Shown in pieces: positions 27,002 through 35,053 of a stretch of 64,000 nt of DNA; the first letter of the stretch is position 1, and each line of letters starts with the position of its first letter. The DNA comes from Alistipes ihumii AP11. Lineage in GTDB: Bacteria > Bacteroidota > Bacteroidia > Bacteroidales > Rikenellaceae. Both the position numbers and the translations under genes were made by a program. Below the pieces are notes generated by a model. That model was not told where the DNA came from and ran no database searches. It was given only the letters and a program-made list of their open reading frames with translations. The DNA is taken from contig NZ_CP102294.1 of assembly GCF_025144665.1 (NCBI RefSeq), positions 1,860,001 through 1,924,000 on the forward strand, written 5' to 3'.

Positions 27002-28214
27002 CGAAGAAACACCGTACCTGCGCGTGGGAACCGCGATTCTCAAACGCGCGAGGATGCCTCTGAGTAACGGTCGGTGTATCGAAACACTCATCCCGTGGAA
27101 CGTAGAGACGCTTCGGCAGGACTACGGCAAGGACTACTTGGCTCGCATCCCCAAATACGACGGTTTCTGCACGATCCCCAGCCACACCGATTACCGGCGT
27201 GAAATCCACGGCTTCCTGAACCGTTACGAGCCGATCTCGACCGTCCCCGCCGAGGAGGAATTTCCCCATATTCGGGCATTTCTGGCCCATATTTTCGACG
27301 AACAGATCGAGCTGGGGCTCGACTACCTGCAACTGCTTTACCTACGTCCTTTGCAGAGGCTCCCGATCCTGCTGCTCGTATCGAACGAGCGCAATACGGG
27401 CAAAACCACCTTTCTCAATTTCCTCAAGTCGATTTTCGAGGGCAACGTCACGTTCAATACCAACGAGGACTTCCGCTCCCAGTTCAACGACGATTGGGCG
27501 GGGAAACTGCTGGTCTGCGTGGACGAAGTGCTGCTCAATCGCCGCGAAGATTCCGAACGAATCAAGAATCTATCCACGGCCCGAAGTTACAAGGCCGAGG
27601 CGAAAGGACGCGACCGCCGAGAAATCGAGTTTTTCGCCAAGTTCGTGCTTTGTTCCAATAACGAAACCAATCCCGTACTCATCGACGCGGGCGAAACTCG
27701 TTATTGGGTACGGCGCGTACCGCCATTGTCAGCCGAAAACCAAAACCTGCTCTGCGACATGCGCCGCGAACTGCCGGGGTTTCTCTTCTTTCTACGGCAT
27801 CGCAAGCTATCCACGAGCGAAGAGAGCCGCATGTGGTTCGCGCCCCGCCTGCTCTCAACCGAAGCGCTGCGACGGATCATCCATTACAACCGGAGTAAAA
27901 CCGAGGCCGAAATGCTCGCGATTATCCGCGACATCATGGAGGCCGAACGTTTTACTGCGTACCGCTTCGACGTGGACGACATGGTCAACATGTTGGAGAT
28001 ACGGGGTATCCGGACCGATCATCCCGCCGTGCGACGCATCCTTGTGGAGAACTGGCGGCTGGCGCCTTCCCCGCCGACTTATTACGCCCGCTATACCATC
28101 GCCTATAACGGAGAGGTAACGAGACAGGAAAGCAAGACGGCACGTTTCTACACCCTCACGCGAGACAAACTCGACGAACTGATGAAATGCGGGACGGAAA
28201 ACGTAAGAATGTAA
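26991..28214 (+). CDS. Primase-helicase family protein (DUF5906-like)
   Basis: The 407-residue protein resembles SF3-type helicases of mobile elements. Walker A is SNERNTGKTTFLNF (about 132-145), Walker B is KLLVCVDEVLLN, and the sensor is FVLCSNNETNPV. A C-terminal winged-helix-like region follows. The ATG at 26991 was chosen, giving an 11-base overlap with the preceding HTH frame; an ATG at 26967 in frame is the alternative. It probably unwinds the element's DNA together with the downstream TOPRIM primase. It is intact and uses TGG for Trp throughout. Confidence 0.78.
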   Translation: MTANEETPYLRVGTAILKRARMPLSNGRCIETLIPWNVETLRQDYGKDYLARIPKYDGFCTIPSHTDYRREIHGFLNRYEPISTVPAEEEFPHIRAFLAHIFDEQIELGLDYLQLLYLRPLQRLPILLLVSNERNTGKTTFLNFLKSIFEGNVTFNTNEDFRSQFNDDWAGKLLVCVDEVLLNRREDSERIKNLSTARSYKAEAKGRDRREIEFFAKFVLCSNNETNPVLIDAGETRYWVRRVPPLSAENQNLLCDMRRELPGFLFFLRHRKLSTSEESRMWFAPRLLSTEALRRIIHYNRSKTEAEMLAIIRDIMEAERFTAYRFDVDDMVNMLEIRGIRTDHPAVRRILVENWRLAPSPPTYYARYTIAYNGEVTRQESKTARFYTLTRDKLDELMKCGTENVRM

Positions 28215-28397
28215 GACATAAAACATTATTCACTTACTTACAATAACTTACATATCTTACAAAATTTCTCACAGCATCCTACGAACTCTTACGGACCGAC
28301 AAGCAAAAGCGTCCGTAAGAAATTCGTAAGACCCCTAACTTTTTCTTTCGCTGTACCATACGGCAATTTTCCAACAATCCTACAAGAATTCGACACC

Positions 28398-29237
28398 ATG
28401 ACCTACGACGAAATAAAACGTATCAGCATCCGGGCCTATCTCGCGGCACGGGGGATCGTCCCTCAGCGGGAACAGGGCAACCGCGGCATGTACCTCTCGC
28501 CGCTGCGCAAGGAGCGCACTGCCAGTTTCAGCGTCAGCTACGACAAGAACCTCTGGCACGACTTCGGGACGGGCGAGGGCGGCTCGATCATCGACCTCGT
28601 GGCCCGTATGGAAAACTGTTCCGTCACCGAGGCCGCACGGCGGCTGACGACAGGCAACCACAGCACGGCCGTGTCCCGGCCTGACGAACCGCAACGGTCC
28701 GAAGTACCGCAGTCGCCCCGCCTCGTCGTCTGCTCCGACCGCGAGCTGCTCCATCCGGCATTGCTCGGCTATCTCTCGGAACGCGGTATAGACCTCGCCA
28801 TCGCCCGGACCTACTGCCGCGAGGTGCGTTATGCAATCGGCAACAAGCACTATTTCGCCATCGGCTTCCGCAACGACGCCGGAGGTTGGGAGTTGCGCAA
28901 CGCGCGATTCAAAGGCGCCAGCACGCCCAAACACATTACATCCATCGACAACGGCAGCCATACGGCGATCCTATTCGAGGGCTTCATGGATTTTCTTTCT
29001 TATCTTTCGCTCAAGAAGGCTCCGCACCCTTCGGTTGATTCCCTCGTCTTGAACTCCGTCGTCAATCTGCCCAAAGCCCTGCCGTTCCTTGCACAGCACA
29101 AATTCGTCCATGCCTTCCTCGACAACGACGAAACCGGCCGCAAGGCATTGTCCCGTCTGGCCGATGTTTTGCCGGCGTCCGAAGTGATCGACCGATCCGG
29201 TTTTTACCGCCCTCACAAAGACCTGAACGACTACTGA
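28398..29237 (+). CDS. TOPRIM/CHC2-like DNA primase, C-terminus cut by an in-frame TGA
   Basis: The frame gives 279 residues. The N-terminal region resembles a CHC2-type primase (YLSPLRKERTASFSVSYDKN and WHDFGTGEGGSIIDLV) without zinc cysteines. The TOPRIM part has AILFEGFMDFLSYLS and HAFLDNDETGRKALSRL. The frame stops at TGA (29235-29237) after HKDLNDY, yet continues in the same frame as REKQKRADEVRNALQTPAKK to TAG at 29319-29321. A Trp codon changed to TGA is again a simple explanation. Only a short tail is lost, so the enzyme may remain active. Confidence 0.78.
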   Translation: MTYDEIKRISIRAYLAARGIVPQREQGNRGMYLSPLRKERTASFSVSYDKNLWHDFGTGEGGSIIDLVARMENCSVTEAARRLTTGNHSTAVSRPDEPQRSEVPQSPRLVVCSDRELLHPALLGYLSERGIDLAIARTYCREVRYAIGNKHYFAIGFRNDAGGWELRNARFKGASTPKHITSIDNGSHTAILFEGFMDFLSYLSLKKAPHPSVDSLVLNSVVNLPKALPFLAQHKFVHAFLDNDETGRKALSRLADVLPASEVIDRSGFYRPHKDLNDY

Positions 29238-29354
29238 AGGGAGAAGCAGAAACGTGCCGACGAGGTCCGGAACGCTCTGCAGACTCCGGCGAAAAAGAAA
29301 GGTCCCAGTCACAGGCTTTAGGCCGTATCGGGCCCGTGATGGCTTCGCTTTAGA

Positions 29355-29396
29355 AGGGAGGCAAGTTTGTGTTTTTGTAAACAAAAACCGCCTCTC
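29355..29396 (+). other. Nested inverted repeat before mobC, candidate oriT
   Basis: GAGGC (29358-29362) pairs with GCCTC (29390-29394), and inside it GTTTTTGT pairs with ACAAAAAC (29371-29388, AA centre). An AT-rich palindrome just upstream of mobilisation genes is where transfer origins usually lie. It could instead be a terminator for the primase transcript. Confidence 0.4.
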
Positions 29397-29448
29397 TCCC
29401 GTCGGCCGACACGTGATCCCGTTGGTCTTAACCTTAAAACTATTTACG

Positions 29449-29805
29449 ATGAAAAGAGAATTTAACCGGGGCGGACGCCCGAAAATCGGCGAAGGCCGAA
29501 AGCAGAAATACATCGTTTGCACAAGACTCGATACCGCACACTACCTGCGACTCAGAATGCTCGTCCGAACATCCGGACACTCGCCGGCCGAAGTCGTCCG
29601 GCAGTTGATCGAGCTCGGCTGAGTGAAGGAGCGGATGCGGCGCGAGCATCTCGACTGTATGGCCCAACTCAAAGGCATCGCCCGCAACCTGAACCGACTG
29701 ACCAAACTGGCCCACGCCGGAGGTTTCGCCTCGGTCGTCCTTTCGCACGGCCCTATCGTTTCTGAGATCGAGGACATCCTAATACGGCTGCGTCATGATC
29801 GGTAA
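29449..29805 (+). pseudogene. mobC-type mobilisation protein interrupted by an in-frame TGA
   Basis: The 118-codon frame encodes a small basic relaxosome protein. KREFNRGGRPKIGEGRKQKY, then a ribbon-helix-helix-like LRLRMLVRTSGHSPAEVVRQ, then LIELG, are followed by TGA (codon 58, 29620-29622). The frame continues as VKERMRREHLDCMAQLKGIA and RNLNRLTKLAHAGGF, a recognisable MobC C-terminus. The TAA at 29803-29805 overlaps the mobA ATG (29795), a coupling that only makes sense for the full-length frame. Confidence 0.75.
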
Positions 29806-30871
29806 AACCATATCCTGTTCCTCTTTCGCCGGGACGGTCGGTTATGTTATAAAAAAAGACCAGTCACGGATTTTGGCCGCCGAGGGTATCGCCCCGCCCG
29901 AAGTCCGCGACATGGTGCGGGACTTCAAGGACCAGACGCTGCTCAACCCCCGGATTAAAAACCCGGTCGGACATATCTCGCTGTCCTTCTCCCCGAAGGA
30001 TGCGGGAAAGCTCTCCGACGAGAAAATGACGGAAATCGCCGAAGAATACATGGAGCGCATGGGTATTCGGGACACACAGTTTCTGCTGGTGCGGCATTTG
30101 GATCGGGAGCACCCGCATTGCCATCTGGTTTACAATCGTGTCGGCAACAACGGGCAAACGATTTCGGATCGGAACATCAAGATCAGAAACGGAAAAGTCT
30201 GCAAGGAACTGACCGCCAAGCACGGCCTTTACTACGCCGCAGGCAAGGAGCAGGTAAACCGCGACCGGCTGCGGGAGCCCGACAAAACGAAGTATGAAAT
30301 ATACGATGCGATCCGAGATAGTTTGCCCGGCTGTTCGTCTTGGAGCGATCTGGAAGCCCGGTTGCAGGAGCGAGGCATTACGACCCGTTACAAATACTGT
30401 GGCCATACCGACCGCAAGCAGGGCGTACTGTTCTCGAAAAACGGTTTGACGTTCGCCGGGTCGAAGATCGACAGAGCGTGCGGGTTTCCGAATCTGAACC
30501 GCCACTTCGAACAGTCGCAGCGTGTCCGTCCACCGGTCGAACAACCCCGGTATTCCGCGCAATCGATCGGGCATCTCGGCGTCGTGGCCGACAGGTATCG
30601 TTCGGTGTTCTCCGGTTTGTTCGAAAGCTGCGGCACCCCAATCGACTCGGTCGATCTGAGCATGTTCGGCGTAAAAGGCAGTTTGTCGCTCCCGCCGTCC
30701 GATTTCGGCGGGAGCATCGCCCCGGAATCGATGCAGCGACGTAGCGGCGAATCGCATGAAGAACACATCGCCCGTGTGACCGCCCTGATCCGAGCTGCAA
30801 CCGAAGCCATGCTGATTGCCCGGATGGAACGAAAAAGGAAACAGAGGAATCTTAAACTTAAAATCCGATAA
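29795..30871 (+). CDS. MobA/VirD2-type relaxase
   Basis: The 358-residue nuclease nicks oriT to start transfer. The N-terminal domain shows GKTISCSSFAGTVGYV with the likely Tyr nucleophile region, VGHISLSFSPKDAGKL, and the metal-binding HPHCHLVYNRV (three-His motif, about residues 108-118). A basic C-terminal tail (ARMERKRKQRNLKLKIR) follows. It overlaps mobC by 11 bases. It is intact, so the nicking step could still operate if MobC is dispensable or read through. Confidence 0.9.
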   Translation: MIGKTISCSSFAGTVGYVIKKDQSRILAAEGIAPPEVRDMVRDFKDQTLLNPRIKNPVGHISLSFSPKDAGKLSDEKMTEIAEEYMERMGIRDTQFLLVRHLDREHPHCHLVYNRVGNNGQTISDRNIKIRNGKVCKELTAKHGLYYAAGKEQVNRDRLREPDKTKYEIYDAIRDSLPGCSSWSDLEARLQERGITTRYKYCGHTDRKQGVLFSKNGLTFAGSKIDRACGFPNLNRHFEQSQRVRPPVEQPRYSAQSIGHLGVVADRYRSVFSGLFESCGTPIDSVDLSMFGVKGSLSLPPSDFGGSIAPESMQRRSGESHEEHIARVTALIRAATEAMLIARMERKRKQRNLKLKIR

Positions 30872-30874
30872 ACG

Positions 30875-31681
30875 ATGAAAAACGACATCACCGTCGAACA
30901 GGTCTACGGCATGTTCGAAGAACTGAAAGAAACGATAGAAAAGCGCCCGAATGCACAAACGAATGCCGGTGCAACCGGCAGCAACGATGCGATCATCCGA
31001 AAATTGGAAGAAAACACGGTGACGATAGATCGTCATGCCGAACAGGTAACGGCTCTTGTCAATCGTTTGGGGCAGATCGACTTTCAGCCCAACATCAGCG
31101 TACAGCCACCCGATATGGAAGACATCAACGACGCTTTCGAGCAAATCAAGGTGAATTATTCGGCGATGGCCGGGAACCTAAAACAAATCCGCACTGAAGT
31201 CAAAACGGCCTTGAGCGGCGAGAAGATCGAACGCACCGCACAAAAGATTGTCTCCGAGGACGTCAATCGCTACAAAGCGATGCTCGACGGGCACTGGCAC
31301 AACATCTATCGTTTGTTGGAGCATCTTGAGAAAAGAATACCTTGGAATTACGATATCGATAAACGGCTGGTAAAAGGATGCGTTTGACTGGCGCTCTTGT
31401 TCGGACTCTCGGCTACCGGGTTCGTGTGGCAATGGAGAGCCAACGACCGGTATCGTGAGAATGATCTGAAATTTCGATATATGCGGGCAATCTGGCATGG
31501 AGAAGTCCCGTTGATCGAAGACCTCGACAGCGTTTTCGAGCGACAACAAGAGGACAAAATCGACCACATCCGACAGACGATTCGGGAATATGAAAAAGAG
31601 ATCGAAAAGCGAGGCTCAGAAATCGTCGACAGAGAACGGATGCAGAAGGAACGGGCGAATGCAAAAAAGAAAAATAAATAA
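30875..31681 (+). pseudogene. Mobilisation-associated membrane protein, interrupted by an in-frame TGA
   Basis: The 268-codon frame starts 3 bases after mobA. It has an N-terminal coiled-coil-rich part (VEQVYGMFEELKETIEKR, IIRKLEENTVTIDRHAEQV). Near codon 160 a membrane helix begins, LVKGCV, then TGA (codon 171, 31385-31387), then LALLFGLSATGFVWQWRAND in frame, then a charged tail ending at TAA 31679-31681. The TGA falls at the start of the only transmembrane helix, where Trp is plausible. Proteins of this layout accompany mobA in Bacteroidetes IMEs; their role is unknown. Confidence 0.7.
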
Positions 31682-31721
31682 TCCGGAATAAAAGGGACTG
31701 GCCAGAATTTTGTGTAAAGGC

Positions 31722-31915
31722 ATGAAAGAACGGTACCTCACGGGAGAAGAGATATGCGCCTACCTGCATTATCTCGGCCCTGCATATTGCAGAACCTACG
31801 GGACACACGACAGATACCTTTCACTGTTATCGGTGGACGCAACACCATCTATCCCGAATCCGGCATCCGCGAAACCCTCCTCAACAATATGCGCCATGTT
31901 GAAAAACCGTTTTAA
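31722..31915 (+). pseudogene. Frameshifted small HTH (excisionase-like) gene
   Basis: The reading starts as MKERYLTGEEICAYLH in one frame and continues, two bases out of phase, as LQNLRDTRQIPFTVIGG, NTIYPESGIRETLLNN and MRHVEKPF followed by TAA. The two halves together make a typical HTH_17 protein (helix LTGEEICAYLH, wing IPFTVIGG). Two single-base insertions or one deletion around 31768-31786 explain the break. It is the last gene before the palindrome that I take as the element's edge. Confidence 0.7.
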
Positions 31916-31942
31916 TGCGGACAGATTATTTACCATTGAAGA

Positions 31943-31985
31943 TTCTATTTGAACTATTCGAAATTTTCGAATAGTTCAAATAGAA
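31943..31985. repeat. 43-bp near-perfect palindrome
   Basis: Two 21-base arms (left arm 31943-31963, beginning TTCTATTTGAACTATTCG) are exact complements with a single T at the centre (31964). There is no T run on either side, so it is not a standard terminator. It sits exactly between the last mobile-element gene and the capsule locus. Confidence 0.95.
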
Positions 31986-32026
31986 AGTATAAAAACAACC
32001 TGACATAACAAACTGAAAATATAAAA

Positions 32027-32061
32027 CAATCCCCGGCCGTCGTATCATAGGCTGGGGATTG
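32027..32061 (-). terminator. Terminator of the polysaccharide locus
   Basis: A 12-bp stem (CAATCCCCGGCC/GGCTGGGGATTG, one mismatch) with an 11-base loop is followed on the minus strand by TTTTATATTTTC. It lies downstream of the last minus-strand polysaccharide gene and remnant. Confidence 0.7.
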
Positions 32062-32160
32062 CTTTAAACGAACTAACCCTTTTTTGTCTGTATTCGGGCA
32101 AATAATTCTGCCATGTACATTTCCTGAATATAGAATCATATATTAAATACGACCCATTAT

Positions 32161-32355
32161 TCAAGTATCAAAAATGGTTTGTAACCAATGATCAGTACGG
32201 TATTGCCGGTATATCTCGGAAGGAATTTCCCGATAAGGTAACTTTAGGAATTCCGGTGGAATAATAGGTTTTTCCCGATCTATAACCAGAATATTGTTTT
32301 CTTTGTAAAAATCGTATTCCTTGATATGCGGATTCGTAGTAATTAGTGTTTCTTG
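32161..32355 (-). pseudogene. C-terminal remnant of a polysaccharide-locus protein
   Basis: The minus strand is open for 64 codons without a plausible start. It reads TTNPHIKEYDFYKENNILVI, DREKPIIPPEFLKLPYREIP and SEIYRQYRTDHWLQTIFD before TGA. Composition and the final amphipathic helix look like a genuine protein end, possibly a glycosyltransferase; I cannot name it. Just upstream (32400-32520), two more short minus-strand pieces (EPDYKPQALPWLADYVHIRK; NESLSLLREAAERY) lie in different frames. Together they suggest the decayed end of the operon. Confidence 0.45.
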
Positions 32356-32522
32356 TTATATTTTGACTGAACATCGCCCCATGAACGTTCAGTACCGCTC
32401 GGCTGCCTCCCGTAACAGAGACAAACTTTCATTCATTTCCGGATATGCACATAGTCCGCTAGCCAAGGTAGTGCTTGTGGTTTGTAGTCGGGTTCAAGCC
32501 AAATATATGTGGCTACATAATG

Positions 32523-32984
32523 TCAGTCGTGTTTTGCCGCTTCCCAGTCCATCCACATCCGGCTGTCGTATCTCCAACTGTCACCCAAGGCTCCCTGTAA
32601 AGTCTTGTTGGAGAATACCATTAAAATTGAATCCGGTTCCTCCGCCTTGATGCCGTTGGCATATCCTTCTGGAACACAGACCACCTTGCTTTCCGAAGCC
32701 GAGAGGCGGAACACCTCCGGCTTTAAATCAGGTGAGGGGTTCTCCCAATCGTCTATCTTTACCAAAGCCAAAGTGAAGGAGCCTTTTACCGCATAGAACC
32801 ATTTCTTTTCCGTCTGGTGCGCGTGCCAGGCACGGACGATGAAAGTATCCCGCTGGTGGATGATGTAGAAACGCTTGACTTCACTCATGTCTAGACCGTT
32901 CACGTGAAAGATGGTTCCCCGGTGGTCGGTGGAGATGCCGCCGGGAACAAGCGTGATTCCTGTTGTCTTATTCATACCAAACAT
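32523..32984 (-). CDS. WxcM/FdtA-like cupin sugar enzyme
   Basis: The 153-residue single-domain cupin resembles nucleotide-sugar 3,4-ketoisomerases and RmlC-like epimerases of polysaccharide loci. RAWHAHQTEKKWFYAVKGSF (about 52-71) and VPEGYANGIKAEEPDSILM (about 105-123) are the cupin motifs, with His ligands in HAHQ. The exact reaction cannot be told. It overlaps the preceding glycosyltransferase by 17 bases (or 8 if the second Met is used), so it is translated from the same operon. It is the last intact gene of the locus. Confidence 0.75.
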   Translation of the reverse strand: MFGMNKTTGITLVPGGISTDHRGTIFHVNGLDMSEVKRFYIIHQRDTFIVRAWHAHQTEKKWFYAVKGSFTLALVKIDDWENPSPDLKPEVFRLSASESKVVCVPEGYANGIKAEEPDSILMVFSNKTLQGALGDSWRYDSRMWMDWEAAKHD

Positions 32985-34170
32985 GACTGTTAATCATTGA
33001 CACAATCCGCTTTCTATCGAAAAGGCTTGACAAGGAGATCACCGCTTCCGACATGCTTCCCCTTTCATCAGCCGACAAGGCAAGAAAGGAGGAAAAGCCT
33101 TTGGCGATGTCATCCACATCATCGGGGACGGCTCCAAGACCTACCCGGTATTGTTCCACCATTTTCCGCACCTCTCCGTTGAAGATAGCAAACATGGGTT
33201 TCCGGGTAGTCAGGTAGGCCTGGAATTTGGAGGGTATCATAATTTCATAGAGCGGCACGTTTTTCAACGAAATAATCAGGACATCGCTAGCCTCGTAATA
33301 GTCCGACATTTCCTCGATGGGCTTGCGTCCTGTGAAATTCACGTTCGGGATGCCCTCCCGCTCCACGAGAGACTTCAGTTCCGGCAGGTAGGAGCCGTCG
33401 CCTATGATGTTCAGCCACACGTCGGGATGGCCGGTTACGAACCGTCCGAACCCGCTCACCACGTTGTCGAGGTTCTGCACCTTGCCCACATTGCCCGCGA
33501 ACGTGAAATTGAACTTTCCCGGAAGTTCCGCTTTTCCTTTGGGTGCGTATTCCATCAGAGACCAGTTGGGCGCAAAGTCTATCCGCTTGCCCGGTACATA
33601 CTGGTGTATCCGCTCTGTGAACCCTTCGCAAGACACCAGAATAGAGTCGCAGTTTTTGTACACCCATTTCACGAACTTGTCCAAGCAGAAAAACAACAGC
33701 CTCGTCTTCCTGAAACCGTATGCATAGACCGTCTCCGGCCACAGGTCTTGTGTCCAGATGATTACCTTCGCCCCAAAGAGCTTTTTCATCAATATGCCAG
33801 CCGTAGCCAGTGTCAACGGCCCTGTTTGAAAGATGAACACCCTATCGAAGCGCCGCCCGATGGAAAGGACGATGCAGATGCTCCAAAATACGAAGGAAAG
33901 ATAGTTCAGTATCTTTATGAGGACGCGCCTCTGATATCCTTGTAACACGGGGAAACGGTGAATTTTTATCGTGTTGAAGAAGGTGGTTTGGTAAATCCGG
34001 TTCTTGTATCCTTCGTACACCTTGCCGTAAGGGTAAGAGGGTGCACGGGTCAGCACCTCGAAATCGTATCCGTCTTTCTCCCATTGCCGGGCCAAATCGT
34101 TTATCAGGAAATCTTCCGGATAGAATACCTCGGTCAGCACCAGTGCTTTTTTCCTTTCTTTCCTTTTCAT
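32968..34170 (-). CDS. Glycosyltransferase, GT4/GT-B type (WbuB-like)
   Basis: The 400-residue GT-B enzyme has an N-terminal acceptor domain beginning KALVLTEVFYPEDFLINDLA. The C-terminal donor domain contains FTFAGNVGKVQNLDNVV, GDGSYLPELKSLVER and the EAAD-like stretch YYEASDVLIISLKNVPLYEI. It resembles WbuB-type transferases that attach L-FucNAc, and it directly follows the three UDP-FucNAc genes (4-base overlap with fnlB-like). The donor is therefore inferred as UDP-L-FucNAc. The start MKRKERKK at 34170 was chosen over a 15-codon upstream extension lying within the previous gene. Confidence 0.82.
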   Translation of the reverse strand: MKRKERKKALVLTEVFYPEDFLINDLARQWEKDGYDFEVLTRAPSYPYGKVYEGYKNRIYQTTFFNTIKIHRFPVLQGYQRRVLIKILNYLSFVFWSICIVLSIGRRFDRVFIFQTGPLTLATAGILMKKLFGAKVIIWTQDLWPETVYAYGFRKTRLLFFCLDKFVKWVYKNCDSILVSCEGFTERIHQYVPGKRIDFAPNWSLMEYAPKGKAELPGKFNFTFAGNVGKVQNLDNVVSGFGRFVTGHPDVWLNIIGDGSYLPELKSLVEREGIPNVNFTGRKPIEEMSDYYEASDVLIISLKNVPLYEIMIPSKFQAYLTTRKPMFAIFNGEVRKMVEQYRVGLGAVPDDVDDIAKGFSSFLALSADERGSMSEAVISLSSLFDRKRIVSMINSHVWYE

Positions 34171-35027
34171 CGTTCCCAATACTGACGGTACATGTCCTTG
34201 TGTGCCTGCATCCAAGCATATAAGTCTTTCAGCATTTCTCGGTATCCCGGTACTTCATAGCCGAACCGTGCGGACTTGGCTATGGACTTGTCTACGTCGT
34301 TGGTATCCACCGACACGATTTCCACGTCCTTCCGCCCCCAGATATCCTTGAACAGGCACAGCAGATCGTACTTGCTGATTCCCGTTCCGTTGCTTAAGTG
34401 CACTAGCCCGGTGGTTCCCTCCTTGATGGCCACGCTTATGGCTTTAGCCAGTTCCAAGGTGGTAACCCCACCCCAGATAGCCGTTTTAAAACCGCTCACC
34501 GTACCATGCTGCGACATGAGCCAATGAAACAGCCCCTCGCCGTCCGCCTTCAGCTCCGGCCCGATGATAGAGGTGCGTATGGTTAGGTCTCTGCCGTTGA
34601 CAATCTCTCCCAATGCTTTGCTTCTGCCGTACACATCGTCGGCATCCCTGAAATCGGTTTCCGAATAGTTCCCCTTTTTCCCGGAGAAAACGCAGTCCGT
34701 GCTGATGTGTATCAGCCTTGCGTCGTACCTGTCCGCCAGTTTCTCCAGCAGGTGGGGGAAATAAGCGTTCAGCAGTACGGCATTGTCGGGATGCTCCTTG
34801 GAGCCTCTCACCAGCACCCCGACACAGTTGATGAGAATATCCGGCTTGACCTGTCTCACCGCTTCCTCTACCGCGTTCCGGTCGGACACGTCCACTATCA
34901 GACTATCGCCCGTCAAGGGAGTGCGGTATACCACATTGGCCAAGTCGTATCCGCCCATCTCCCGGAGATAATAGTAGACCATGTGCCCGGCCATACCGGT
35001 GGCACCGAATAATAAGACTTTTTCCAT
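34167..35027 (-). CDS. NAD(P)-dependent sugar-nucleotide reductase (FnlB/CapF-like)
   Basis: The 286-residue SDR protein has the nucleotide-binding loop LLFGATGMAGHMVYYYL and the RmlD-like block ISTDCVFSGKKGNYSETDF with YGRSKALGE (catalytic Tyr/Lys). In UDP-L-FucNAc synthesis such an enzyme reduces the 4-keto intermediate (known pathway FnlA-FnlB-FnlC). Its place between fnlC-like and the transferase supports that role. It differs from the locus's own RmlD (48552-49421), so the two are not duplicates. Confidence 0.78.
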   Translation of the reverse strand: MEKVLLFGATGMAGHMVYYYLREMGGYDLANVVYRTPLTGDSLIVDVSDRNAVEEAVRQVKPDILINCVGVLVRGSKEHPDNAVLLNAYFPHLLEKLADRYDARLIHISTDCVFSGKKGNYSETDFRDADDVYGRSKALGEIVNGRDLTIRTSIIGPELKADGEGLFHWLMSQHGTVSGFKTAIWGGVTTLELAKAISVAIKEGTTGLVHLSNGTGISKYDLLCLFKDIWGRKDVEIVSVDTNDVDKSIAKSARFGYEVPGYREMLKDLYAWMQAHKDMYRQYWER

Positions 35028-35053
35028 AAGGTAATATATGAATGGGATTAATG

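Larger units (their letters stand above)
22500..31985 (+). mobile_element. Integrative mobilisable element (partly decayed)
   Basis: The stretch from the tyrosine integrase to a large palindrome at 31943-31985 holds integrase, regulator, HTH, primase-helicase, primase, mobC and mobA relaxase, in the order typical of Bacteroidetes IMEs. It has no type IV secretion genes, so it would need a helper for transfer. It is inserted between the CRISPR array and the capsule locus. I could not find a convincing direct repeat to define attL/attR, so the limits are approximate. Several genes are broken. Confidence 0.75.
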
